Source: Scytalidium lignicola (lineage: Eukaryota; Ascomycota; Leotiomycetes). From it: a stretch of DNA of 64,000 nt. The stretch spans positions 45,017-109,016 of the forward strand of contig NCSJ02000136.1 of NCBI GenBank assembly GCA_002812745.2. Reading direction: 5' to 3'. Every line of letters begins with the position of its first letter. The stretch's first letter is position 1. The translations under genes and the position numbers were made by a program. This document shows positions 46,789-59,310 of the stretch, one piece after another. The notes under the pieces are model-generated. The model did not search any database. It saw only the letters and a list, made by a program, of their open reading frames with translations, and was not told where the DNA came from.

Positions 46789-47473
46789 AGATGTTAAAGG
46801 ACGGTGTGTGTTCCAGGCACGATGAATATTTCGTACTGTATATATTTCCTTGGAGCGAGATATTGATATGATTACAATTAGATGGTGGGCCGGGGTTTAA
46901 GGGGTGGCTTCTGTCCTGGCATTGGCATGCGCATATTAAGGAGGTTTGGAGTCCATATTGGGAAGGGAAACCGATAGTATTGGAGTTTTTTGTTTGAGTT
47001 ATTGAATTTGGTGCCGGAGAGTATAAATCTTGATTAAGTTATATGTTTTACATACAGAACAATATATATGTTCCATTTATGGCTAAAATGGGTTAGGCTA
47101 AGACTGACCATGTGCTTAAGAATTAAATCATTCTCTGGTGCCTGTAATGGATTTGATAACTTTTCTTTTNAAAAAAAATATTTATCAGAAGTTTATGTTT
47201 GATGGTTAATTCTCCAATAATGCATCATTGACTGTGGAATGAGAAATAGCACTGTGAGGTGTAGTTGCCAGTACAGTGCGTCAGGTGATCTCGTCTTAAT
47301 CATTTGATGAGCAAAACAAAAAATTATTTCATTCGCAATCATAGATACCCTATGCAATAAGGAAAAACCCTGTCCATGTCTAGGTATGACAAACCATCCA
47401 TATCACATTCCCACCATGATCATAATTTTAGATTATGTTTTCATCCCAAAGAAATGTGTAAAGCCGTCTACAT
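46789..47473. other. convergent 3' spacer
   Basis: AT-rich, with an unresolved base at 47170 before an A8 run. No gene seen. Confidence 0.6.
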
Positions 47474-49351
47474 CTACTCTTCTGTCTCCTCTACCTCCTC
47501 GATGAGCTCTCCATCAGCATCATCCTCAAAACTGCCCGCTGGCACCTCGTACAGTCTCAAAATCTGCTTGTTGGGATCCTTGACCAGGACGAATTTGCCC
47601 TCATCACGTTTGAGGCACATGTCTACAATAGTACGAACGATACCCCATCCGTTGGAGAGGGATAAGTTCATCTGAGAAGCGAAATCACGAGGTTTCCACC
47701 CAACGACGCCGAGGATGACATGCCTGTCATTAGACTTGGGGTTTGCACGAGAGACAAAACTGGAATAGAGTTAGTAAATGAAATTTTATGACGTGCGGAG
47801 AAGAAATTATCTTACCCAAGCTTCATGACATCTGCACGCGCCATGATACTTTGTACAGTCCAACGAGCAAGCTTGCAGCTGTTGTTCTTCATTTCTGTTG
47901 CCACGACGGCACCACGTTGACTGAACAGTTTGGTTCTCCAGTCTAATGCGCCTCCACTACCTTGAGCCTTGTGATCAAACTCGTTAAGGGCCTTGACAGT
48001 GATAAATTGATCCTCTCCACTGATAGCATTCTTCTGGACAGCATCGATCTCGGTTCGAACAACCAAGTGGACTGGATCCTCGTCATTAAGCGACAGATCG
48101 AATCGGCGATACCTGTATACTTTGCTCGCTGGTGGTTCGGTCTCTTCTGCTGGGTTATAGAACGGATTCTCGTGAGACATCTCAACCTTTTGGTTATCGT
48201 TCTCCAACATTACCTGGTTCGCAAAGTTGTGGTTAATGTAGGTTGCCTCTTCCGCAAGAGCACTTGGCTGGTTAATGACATCTTTGCTGCCATCTGAGGC
48301 ATCCATTGGGGCATCAGCAGCATTCTCGTTGACTGTAACCATGTCAAGAGTAGCATTGTCCCTCTTATCCAAGAAAATCTTGTTGCCCTGTCTGACAATG
48401 ACAATATCCCAAGGGTAGACCGAACGAGGCGAACACATAAGCATAGAAAGAACGCTATCGGTGGCAAATATTGTAGCCTCGTCCCTCTCAGCGAGTTCTT
48501 GGATGACAGGATCTGAGGAAGTGGTGACATTGTATGCAGCACGGTCGACGACATTCAGCTTCCGCTCGACACCTTTAACTGGTTGCTTGTCGTATGATCG
48601 GTCGTAATAGTAAACAAATCCGTAGCTTTCGATATCCTCTCCTTCATCAGTATCCAAGTTCAATTTAGCCAGACGGTTGAAATCAATCTCTTCCAGTAGC
48701 TTCCAGTCCGGTTTAATGTTAACGGAAGCATCACGATTACGCTGGGGCTTATCGTAATCCTTCCAGCCAAATCGTCGACCTCCACGAGGACCTCCACGGC
48801 CTCCACGATTGTCATAACCATAGCCTTGCTGTCCACCTCGTCCTCCGATTCTCTGGAATTGTCCTCTACCTCCTCGTGAATCTCCTCGGCCACCACGTTG
48901 GCCACGACCACGAGCGAATGTAGCCCCACGTCCAAAACGAGACTTTGATGATTCACGGACATTGCTGACAACAGAGAAAGTAGATTCGTCCTCAGCAAGC
49001 TGAACCGCAAAGAGAGATGAAGTACCAGCGCCATATACTTGTTGATCTGTTCAGACATATGTTAGCTGTCCATAATATATATGCTCCAACGGCGAAAATC
49101 TACGACACTGCAAGAGTTTCAACAAGCATGAAATTCGCACCTCTATAGTTTCTATTATATTGCTGCCTTCCCCCTCGGCCATCTCTATCCTTGCCTTCAG
49201 TCGTCCAGTCAGCCATGCGGCCGAGTTTGTCTCCCTTGGAATATGGGGCATATGGCACGCCATCCAAGGTCGTTTCCGATGAAGTTGATGGGCCCCATGA
49301 GTCCTCTGATGGCAGGGCCGAGATAATATCTGAAAGAGAAACCGGCGCCAT
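47474..49351 (-). CDS. translation initiation factor eIF3 subunit d
   Basis: Three exons (49351-49141, 49046-47816, 47759-47474; introns of 94 and 56 bp) give 575 residues, the normal length. Landmarks are DSWGPS near the start, [10 protein letters not shown], an Arg/Gly-rich region ([16 protein letters not shown]), [83 protein letters not shown] and an acidic tail. eIF3d is a peripheral subunit of eIF3 near the mRNA exit channel and can bind the cap of selected mRNAs. It is present in fission yeast (Moe1) and moulds but absent from budding yeast. Confidence 0.96.
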
Positions 49352-49788
49352 GATTTCAGAAAATTTTCTTCTGATTCTGTGGCCTCTAGGATGCAATGCA
49401 CAACTCAAATATCCGAATGGCAAATATATTTCGCGAATGTGTGAAAGTTCTTGGTGGGGTGCCAAGAGTTGCGATTAATTGTGCCTTAGTTGTAGCCTCA
49501 TATTTATGGCTTCAGTTGTTTTCTTTTTCAAGGCTGAATGGAAAGGCTGCGATATGATTAACCCAAAGGGTCAACCCGCCTTTACTATAGCAATCTGAGA
49601 CATCGAATGAAAGAAGGTAGCAAGATGTTATTAGATCAAACGTAGATCTATAACCATACTTAATTCAGACGTCTATTGAGCAACACAAGAACNTTTTTTG
49701 ATTGATATTAGATATAATGTCTAAAACATTGTTCATTAGGCTTGTTATGCTATGCATCATTCCAGTTCTAATTTTGTTGACGTCAATT
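49352..49788. other. spacer between eIF3d and PAQR genes
   Basis: It covers the eIF3d promoter and the PAQR 3' end, with an unresolved base at 49693 beside a T run. Confidence 0.55.
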
Positions 49789-50900
49789 CTATTTACTCCC
49801 ACACATTTGATGATTGTAATGCCACTGGTATGCAGTGAGAATTCCAACTAAGTGGACAGCAGTAGCAAACACCACGAATATATGGAAAAGCTGATGTGAA
49901 GATCCCCATATATCAAACACCCCTGGTTTGTAACACTCTGGAATCCTCGTCTAACCAATTTTATCAGCATACTACCAAAAGAAAAGGTTTATGCAGGAGC
50001 TAGATCAAGGGATCGACTTACAGCATAGAAGAAGACCCCAATCCCCAGCAGCACTCCTTCAGCTAGGTAATAGGGAATCCCAGTCTCTTTTGCCATACGA
50101 GGAAAGCCAAAGAGGGCTATTCCATGGATGACAGGTATCAGACCAGAGAGAGCAGTGCCAATAAATACACTGGTCCTGAGACCACGCCAGCGAAGGCCCT
50201 GGAAGCGGGGACTCAACAAAATGAATATGGAAAGACAGCACAGCGAAATGATCTATTCAAAATAGCATGATCAGTCAGGAATGTTGCAGCTCAGTATGAG
50301 ATGGCAGGCCTTCTGCCAGGGTTGGTAGGGTCAGTGGGTGGGTGTGGGTGTCTATACCAGGCTCCAATATATAATTTGTAGCTTTCGCTCACAGTAAAAC
50401 CCAATATAGACACCCGAGACAAAGTCCCCAAGTGTCAGAATCAGGATCCCCATGAAGTCGAACTTGAGCCATATCCGTCCGACGGAGCAAGAATGGTTCA
50501 TCAAAGTATGGTATCCCGCCGAAAGTCCCATGCAAACCGTTGCAGAGAGCAGCCAAAAAGCAAAGATGAGCCGATCACGATTACTCGCATGGGGGTATTT
50601 GGCCTGAAAGTACCAGGTAATGAGACCCTCACCAGCCAGGAAGAAGATGGCAGGGAGAAGATGCGAATAGATATTCACGGTTTCATTGTGCAAGTACAGC
50701 CAGCTAGCAAAGCAACGATACGCAGACTTCGATTCGGGCCGGTAGCCGTTCAAGATGAACTTGCTGTCCTGATACCATTCGGGGATGTCATCGTATGACA
50801 AGAGAATTGGACGACCACTTCTCCCCTCCGGTTGCTGAACCTCAATCTCAACCTGAACCTGAACCGTTTCGACACCTATTTCTTCCTCCGGGCCACCCAT
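49789..50900 (-). CDS. PAQR / hemolysin-III family membrane receptor (Izh-like)
   Basis: Three exons (50900-50358, 50252-50022, 49950-49789; phase-0 introns of 105 and 71 bp) give 311 residues. Family marks: [19 protein letters not shown] before the first helix, [33 protein letters not shown] and, in the last helix, [11 protein letters not shown] with the HxxxH zinc-type motif. Seven hydrophobic segments can be counted. Yeast Izh proteins of this family affect zinc and sterol homeostasis and signal to ceramide-related pathways; metazoan members are adiponectin and progestin receptors. The ATG at 50900 is preferred because the frame above it lacks a better start. Confidence 0.93.
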
Positions 50901-52561
50901 TTTTTTTCTTCTAAGTCGATAATTACTTTGTGAAGCGCACCAAACCACGTACTACCACCGTGGGAGAGAACATATCAACCAAAAACCAGAATACGAAGCA
51001 GAAAAAAAGACGGAACCCCCCAAAAAGGGATCTTTTACTAAAAAAGAAGATGGTATTTTGTCTAGTCGATTACACGAATCGAGTCTCGAGAAAGGTCACT
51101 AATATATACCTCTTCTTAACCCCGGGGAAAACCTGCTAAACCCCACCCTACCACACCCCCACCTTATAATTTGCAATAGATTTGCAATAAAAAGAAGTTA
51201 TGATACTGCAACCCACCGACAAGAAAATGGGTATATGCACCTAAGGACCGCTTTCTCGAGCAACCTCGAAAAGGGATTGGTCTGAAAATCTCTCTTGCCG
51301 ATTCATCCGTCCGGACGAAATAACGACGCCCCTGCCCCTCCGATTGGCTGGTCGGTAAAATGCGGGAATATTGATCAATAGCTTCACTTTATATCACTTG
51401 CACAGCTGGGACGACAAATACAGCCGACCTTAATTCCAAGAATTGCTCTCTTCTTAGAAGAAATAATAACGGGGATCTTTTTCGTCTCTCTGTCTACAAC
51501 ATAAGCTGAGACTCCCTTAAGTGTACACGTTTGACCAAACCCAGCTGAAGCTCACAAAGGGCTAAAGAAAACCTTTTAAGTCTCCCAAGTGCTGAGCGGT
51601 CTAGATTTCGATAGATCAAAGCCCAAAGCGGAAATAATACAGAAATTCAGAAAAGAACCCCCCCCCCCAATTAATACTAGAACAAGCACCATTCTTACAG
51701 AAGCTTTGACTTCTTCAATTGGGAAGTACCAGAGCCTGAAGCCGCACAATAAAAAAGAAAATCATTCGCAAGCGGCAATAGAAAAACCAAAGATTTTTTG
51801 CCAATTTTGTTTGTTTTTGATACTTGAGTTTTTGAGGAGCAATTCTGTCTGTGATGCGCTGACGAGTTCTAATTTCTTTCCCTCTCCCTTCTGGGCTTGC
51901 TTCCCTTCCTGCCTCTCAGCTTCTCAACTTCTCAGCTCCACACACAACACACAACATACACACCCCATAGATAAGACAACCCAAAACAACCAACCAACCA
52001 GCCCACGCACGCCAATGGAAAGAAAGAACTCATCTCATATGATAATTGATATCAAAGCAAGAAACAGTTAGAACGCCGTTTATCTCAACACCTCAGCCAT
52101 AATTTGCTTAAAATCCAGGTTTGCCTTCCCTAATGTACCAACCAAAATAATATCCCTCGCCAAAAAAAAAANCCCCCCCTTACTATGAAGAAACAAAAGA
52201 AAATGAACATATTCCTCCCTACTTGAAGTAGAATAAAACAAAGAAACCCCCCCCCCCCTCTTCGTAAACTTAAAGTTGAACAATCAGAGACAAAAAGCGT
52301 TGAGATGTGATGGATTTTTTTCGATTCCAGACAAGCGACATAATAACACAAATCAGTGTGTTTTTTCCCGTTAACGCCTCGCTGAAGCAGATTTGAGTTG
52401 AATTTCAATTCGAATAATTTTAACAAAGGAAAGATTTCATTTCGATTTGATTTTGGAAACAAAAAAGAGGATCGGAATTTTCAGTCCTCATTTTAGCACA
52501 ACTACTCGATACAAGAATATTAAATTTTGTTAGTATGATGTGATGTGGCTGAACCGCTCTG
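50901..52561. other. spacer between PAQR promoter and RIM15 3' end
   Basis: It carries long homopolymers: a C11 run near 51658, an A10 run, an N at 52172 and a C7 run, and a C11-12 run near 52247. The open frame 51589-52071 is low in complexity and looks like chance. Probably the PAQR leader and the RIM15 3' untranslated region. Confidence 0.5.
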
Positions 52562-55500
52562 TTATATTGGAGGAGGCTCCTCCTTTTCCGCCGGTCCCGT
52601 AGTTAGCGTCTCGACGCTTGCCACTGCACTAGCACGTGGTGTTGGCTCATCTACTGATTCAATGCTCACGGTCGAGGGGTTTTTTGGAGTTGTCTCCAAA
52701 TCTGGCCGCTGACTCGGAGGATCGACCAGCTCGGGAGCCGTAGCAAGTACTTGTACTGCGTTTTCTTCAGCCACTGTTGCGGGAGGTTCGATAGGATCAG
52801 ACATTGTAGGATCAGAGCCAGACACTATACTGCCACGACTATTGGTGCGCATCATCTCAGTTCCCAGTTTGGACCCACGATGAGTACTCCTCCCTGATGC
52901 AATCTTTGGGCTTCTGTCTTTTACCAATGCATCACCGAGCTCTTCATCCTCATCGTCGCCAGACTCGCCACATTCATGCCGGTGCTTATCCATTGAGATT
53001 CTTTTGGCCCTCATCTTTTCCGCAGATCTCTGTCGTAGGAGCGCGTTCTGAGTGTTCTCTAATCTACCACCAGCAGATTGCTCATGCAAAAGAGGAGGAG
53101 ATTTAGGAATATCTCGAGAATCTAATAAAGCCTCCTCATTGCTAATTCCAAGTCCACTAGTGTCATCCCAATCCCCAGTAGCTTTGCGGCTAATGACTAC
53201 ATGGACATCATCATTCGGAAGAGACTCAGAATCACCGAAGAGACTTGAACTAATAGAATCTTCACGGCTAGACCCGTGGAAACTACCGCCGGGCAGGGGT
53301 ACATAGCCTGTAGAATTAGATGTCGGGCTGTCATCTGACCGTAGACTTTCTTGACGCAATCCTGAAGGTTGAGGATAGCTAGCAGGTGGTAATGGAGATG
53401 TGTCGGTTTGGCCTGGAGCCGGTGGTCTCCATTGGCAAAGCCTACTCATCACTTCTGTCAATTTTGAAGTGGTTGGGGGCTTCTCAATAAGAGCATCAAA
53501 ATGATGTGGCGCTTGTAACTCCTTCAAATAGCCAGTGATAGCCACAATTGGAGTATGGGAATTTGCATTCTTTGTGTCTCGAACCATACGCGCCACATCA
53601 GCACCATTGATTTTGGGTAACTTAAACTCCATCATTATGATGTCGAACTTGACCTCGCTCATAGCATATCGCGTTGCTTCGGCACCGTCTGAAACGACAA
53701 TAGCTCGGCATCCTAGCTTCTCTAGCAACTTCTCCATGACCATTCTCGATACCGGATGATCTTCACAGATAAGGACATCTAATTTTCGGAACATAGGGCC
53801 ATCAGTAAAATTAATTTGAGACAAACGGCGCGAACTTTGACGTCGTCGCTGAACTCTCAGTAGAGCATTTGCTTTATCTCCCTCATTATCAGAGGATGAA
53901 GGAGACATATCGAAAACCTGGCTCCGTCGCTTGCGATGCGAGAAGGCATCTGCTGCCAGAGGGCTTCCTTCTTGGGAGCCAACGGTGTGCGATCTAGCTC
54001 TAGATGAGGGACTGCCTGTCTTGGTTTGACTCGTTGTTTTATGTGGAGAAAGAGGCAAGGGGGTAGGTAGAGAGCCACGATTTTTGTTCGTAGATACTGC
54101 AACAGTTGTAGCGGCCTTTTGAAGACTTGCAGGTACCCGTGGAACTTCAACGAGATTAGCAGGTGTGAGCGAATTGCTAGATTGATGTGAGAGGCTCGAT
54201 GAATTGCTCGATGTTTTTCTCCTAGAGTCCGGATTGTGATTATTCTGGGCAGCGACAAATGATACTAGCAGAGGAGAGGATGGCTGGGAGGCTCGACTCG
54301 GAGACGAGTTGCTTTGGCTAAATCCCGAGGGAGATTGGGGTCGATTTTTCGCATTTGACAAGGTGCGCTGAACAGGCATTGGCATGGCTGGACTTCCTTC
54401 TAGGGCAGGTATAGGTGATGTCGTTGGTGGGCCCAGTGGGGTTGTGACAGTTGACTTGCTCTGGGCAGCCATTGCTTCCGCCCGGAGCTTCTGAATCACA
54501 TCTTTGTTCGCCTTTTCGAGAACAGGTAAATTCTTGAAAGAGAAAGTCCCAAAATCGTCTGCAACTACAGGTTCGCTGAGTCTGCGACTCTTCATATCTC
54601 GGTGAACATGAGGTGGGATATGTAATGGCATGAGACCTCGCTTGATGGAGTTGACTTGAGACCTCACACGTGATAAGGCATCATGAGGCCTTTCTGGATA
54701 GTCAGTGCCAGGTGTTCCTCCGGTGGAAGTATTGTCTTCTAGTTCCTCTGCGAAGCTTTGAAGTGTAGCACCTCGTGAATCGAAGTATTCTGTATCCTCG
54801 GGGTTCTCGGGTGCCGGCACAAATTGTGCCTCATCTTCCAGCAACTTATCCCAGTTTACATCCTCAAACCATGGATGCTTTCGGATCTCTTCTCCACCAG
54901 ACGAGAACTTATCATCGATGTTCGCGCCAAGACGATCGGGCGGATCGAGACAGAGAAGTTTATTCATCAGATCCTTCGCTTCTGGAGAAACAGGGCATTC
55001 GTCATCATCCGGCCACGAGATCCTTCGAGCAAGAATATTCTCGAATACCTTGTCTGGAGTTTCATCATGGAATGGTGGATATCCATACAGAAACTCAAAC
55101 ATAATACACCCAACGGACCACCAATCACTGCACTCGTCCTGGCCAACTCCTTTAACAGTCTCAGGAGCCAAATAGTCGGGTGTGCCAACAAACCGTCGAT
55201 TACTATCATCAGGGTCAAACAGCGCCATTGGAGGCGGCATCATGGTCGACTGCGGCGGGGTGTTCTTCGCATCTCCGCTGGATCCACTCATGACTTGCTG
55301 AAGAGGCATCAAGTCCGGAGAGTTGTGCCCTTCACTTTCGCTCAGCTCCTCGATGGCTGATTTCCGTTGACTCAACGCCTGCTGTGGGGCTGGATCGTTG
55401 AGAGAGAAAGTATGGAACATGGAGGTCAAACTGTCGCTACCACCGCTGTCACTTCGGCCAGACTGGCGTCGTGATTGTTTACTATTGCTAACTGTGTTTT

Positions 55501-58396
55501 CTCGGCTCAAAGCAAAATATGATGGTGTTGCCAAGCTACCGGCAAGATCAGGAGTCATCTGTGGAGTTGAGCCAGGGGAATGGTGACCATGGAAGTCGAA
55601 GGAGGCTGAGCGTGAAGAGCCCAGCGACGTCGACCTGGTAACAAAAGGGCCTTGTTTAAGGAGATCCGGAGCGGAATCATTAGCGCTATTGAGAACACGC
55701 TTTTGACGGCCAATCAAACCCATCCGCGACAGACCAAAGTCCGTTAATTTCAAGTGACCCTTCTGATCGATGAGAAGATTGTCCGGTTTGAGATCTCGAT
55801 GAACGATTCCACGACTGTGAAGATGTTCCACTCCCAAGATAACCTCCCCGAGGTATTTCTTTGCCCAGTCCTCTGGAAGGCCACCAAGCACTTTAATTAA
55901 TGAAGCACAATCACCACCATTCAGATATTCCATAACAAGATAGAGGTAATCCTTGCTAGAGAATGTCCAGTAGAGTTTTGCAACAAAATCACTCTCTCCT
56001 TGCCACATCATAATAGCTCTTTCGGCTTTGACATTTGTGACCTGATTCTTGGCAACCATGTCCGCCTTCTTGAGGACCTTAATTGCATAGTAATCGCCAG
56101 TTGACTTCTTCTTTGACAGATAAACGCTGCCGAATGCCCCCTTGCTGATCGGTTTGATGATCTCGAAATCCTTGATTGACGGTGGTACTGCACGAGCCTG
56201 GGGTGCGCCGACAGAGGTAAGATGAGGGGATGGCGGCGGGCGCATAGCGTCCGAACCAGCCGTTGACGATTGTCGTCGGTGATGGTGAGGCACGAGTGAA
56301 GGAGAGGTGAACTCACTTCCAGGAATCAGGGGCGAGGCCGTGGGAGACACTACACCTTCATGAGCAATAGGAAGGCTTCGAGGTTTGTTAATCCGTAAGG
56401 GAGATGAGGGTTGCGTCATGCGGGACGGCGATTCTTGTCTTCGTGGAGAAACAGCACCGGGAAGGATCAAGCTTCGCCGTTGCCGCTGCTGGGCGCTCGC
56501 AGCACGGCGAAGATCACCAAACTCGGATACTGGTGATTCGGTGCGTGGAGCACGTGACATTATTGATGACGATCTGAAACTGCCATCACTATCTCCAGCA
56601 TCACTCTCGAAGAACAAAGATTCTCGTCGTGATTCTCTAGGCTGGCTGATAATGCTCATTGCTCCGGTATGAGACCTTGGAGTGGGGCATTCCTTTGGAC
56701 TGCTTGATCCAGTTGAGATAGCAGCTGATGATGATCGTCGAATCCCGGCGGCCTTTGCAAGCTCAGCCTCTCGCAAAGCCTGAGCAAGTGACGATGGCCC
56801 TTCGAAAGAGCCACTAAAAAATCCGTCGTCCTGTGTTGGAGCAGGCTCTTCTTCTACACCATCATCGTTCGAAGAGTCCGAGAGCTGTCCAGCAGTGATT
56901 CGAGCGGCTTTTCTCAGAGCTTCCTCAATACAATCCTGTACAGTGACCGAGAACTCCAAGCGAATGCGTTCGGAGTATTCGATAATCTTGCGATGACGGA
57001 AGACGGCTTCAACTTTTGCCTTGGCTGCATTCTCGGTATCTGCACAGAGGAGGGCCAGCCCCTGCTCCTGGTCCAAGGTATTGGTACTAGGTGATTGCCA
57101 TTGTAGCACCTGGGAAATCCGGGACTCGGATTGAGGTGATTGAGCCCTGAACTCTCCAGGAGCCTGGGAGGAAGCCTCCTTGATTGCGGGTGTATTTATC
57201 TCCAACGCTGTATCGCAAAGATCTAGGAGCAACTCGACAATTCGAGCTTGCGGTCGTCGAACGGCGAATGATCTCTGGCGTGAGTGACCAAAGCCCGTGG
57301 ATGATGGCTCCCTAGACCTTGCAGCAGATCCACTGGGAGCGGGAGATGCGCTTCCAGATGAAGAAGCTGGAGACGTAGCTGGTCCGATTGGCATCCCCTT
57401 GTATTCTGCTTTAGGAACGCTCAGCAAAGTCTGATCGCCAGACAAAGAGCGACCTTTACGGGCTTCTAATGCATCTAGGACCTTGACAATTGCATGACGA
57501 TGCTCAGTGAGGGCTTCCTGGCACATCTGAACCTCCATCTCGGCCTTGTGCTCCTGCAGACAGAGTTCCGTGTGCTTTTCGAACCACCACGGTGGGATCT
57601 GGCGCTCGCAGATTCGGCACAGGGCCGGCAATGGCGGGGCATGGTTCGCTGGGTCATCAAGTCCAACCTCCGCAAGCGTGGTGAGATAACTAGCAAGAAC
57701 CTCAGCTCCCGATCCCAGCGATTCCACAATTACGGATGGGAGGTCGATTTGAATTTCTCGTGGTGCCACCCATGGACGAATCATCCACATGGTCTACAGT
57801 AGGCCGACAAATATTAGTATAGATTAGATTAAAGAAGACTTTTCAAAAGTAGCAGAAGCCTTTGAAGCGTCACTTACATGGCTTTCACCTCCCGATGATC
57901 GATCGTAGACCATAATCCCTTGTGCTTCTAAATCAATTGTCTGCGGACTATCCACCTGCATAAGATCGGCAGCATTATCCGTCTCTTCCTTGCCCTGATC
58001 GCGGGTGTCGACGACAGCGGGAGCCAGCTTTGAGAGAGGGCCCAACTGAACTGAAAACCGAATAATCTGGCTGCGAGAATCGTCCTTCTTCATCGATTCC
58101 ACCACCTCAGCAAAGGCGTCTTTGTTATCGCTGAGCACCAGGTCCCGAATTGGCATCCCCTGGACGGACTCTGGTGTGGTGCCAATGACTTCGGTCCACG
58201 ACGGACTCACCCATCTGATGGTGCCTTCGGGACTGAGATCCATGATGACATTGAGTGTCTGCTCCGCTGCCTCTCTCAGATCCTCCCTCTCCTCCCGAAT
58301 GTCCTCGCTGAGGGAGCGTTCCATCTGGCCGCCAACCGCCTGTTCCCGCAGCGTCGAGACGGATGGCGGCGCCAGCATTCCACTTGCCTCCTCCAT
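52562..58396 (-). CDS. RIM15: RIM15/cek1-type PAS-AGC kinase with receiver domain
   Basis: Two exons (58396-57878 and 57793-52562; 84-bp intron) give 1916 residues. Order: PAS domain (about residues 45-120, LNVIMDLSPEGTIRWVSPSW), a CRICERQIPPWWFEKHTELC zinc-type motif, a disordered region, then the AGC kinase (about 713-1150: ISKGAFGSVYLSKK, AIKVLKK, HRDLKPDN, DFGLS). The kinase is split by a ~170-residue insert before GTPDYLAPE, as in Greatwall/Rim15 kinases. A receiver-like domain (about 1511-1627) starts LDVLICEDHPVSRM and has E1562 where the phosphoacceptor Asp would be (MMEFKLP). Rim15 promotes quiescence and stress survival, acting through endosulfines on PP2A-B55 downstream of TOR and PKA. 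The length is close to other mould orthologues. Confidence 0.95.
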
Positions 58397-58566
58397 GATG
58401 ACTTATTTCTGCCAGGGACCCGAACTGTATGCATGCATTGACGTCTGAACGCGCCCAGTGTCGTCCGGTTCACCCGAATTCGGGTTCACCATCTGATATG
58501 TGTGTGTTTTGCGTGTGTGACTGTAGTAAAATCTATATAATACGCGTGTTCGAATTTATTTCGTCC

Positions 58567-58586
58567 CGTTCGTTCGTTCGTTCGTT
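58567..58586 (+). repeat. (CGTT)5 microsatellite
   Basis: Five uninterrupted CGTT units about 170 bases upstream of the RIM15 start codon. Confidence 0.95.
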
Positions 58587-59284
58587 GGGAATGAGACCCC
58601 AATCGATGGTTGAAATTGGGTGCAAGGGCTGCCGAGAGGTCGGTGTGTGTTTGGGAATATTTCTCGTAGCAGGAGGCCCCGATCCAGGACTAGCAGCTAG
58701 CAGAAGCCAGAGACATCATGTTCGGCGGATGGTGATGTCTCTTGGGGGGGTGAGGGCGGAGCGAGTTTGGTAAGCGCCGCTTGAAGATGGGAAGTGTACT
58801 GCTAATCGGAGGGCAAGCTGCGGCACCTGACGTCCAGAGCAGTCAGCCGTGACGAGAGGACCGATGAGTGCAGCAGGAATGGAGGATGGCGAGGAGCAAT
58901 GGCGTTGAAGACGACGATTCGAACTGTGGGCAGGAACTGTCAGAGTACTGGTGAGAAGGAAGAGGGTGNTTTTTTTTTATTCCTTCGTTGTAAGGGGAGG
59001 ATTTATTATTATTATTAAGTTAATTATTTTTGGGGACTTTTCGCACTTCTGGGCTGCTTAGCTCGCGTAACCTTTCTGCGATTGTTTTGGGCGCTGCGGT
59101 ACGGGAGGTTGAAAAGGCGGGGGTCTGGCCAATCAGGGCGGCCACAACCTGCAGCAAGCAAGCAAGCAGCGAACAACCAACGCACCTGGGCTACTCTGGG
59201 CACACAAGGTACGGGCGGACAGCGATGATGATGATTCACGAATCTCATCTCCATCCGTGTTGCTATTACTGTAGTGGCTGCGAG

Positions 59285-59310
59285 CTCTCTCTCTCTCTCT
59301 CTCTCTCTCT
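59285..59310 (+). repeat. (CT)13 microsatellite
   Basis: An uninterrupted dinucleotide run in the gene-poor region. Confidence 0.97.

Noticed and set aside
51589..52071. 160-codon plus-strand open frame in the PAQR-RIM15 spacer
   Set aside because: It contains a poly-C run translated as Pro, low-complexity ends and no family pattern; it needs a non-ATG start.
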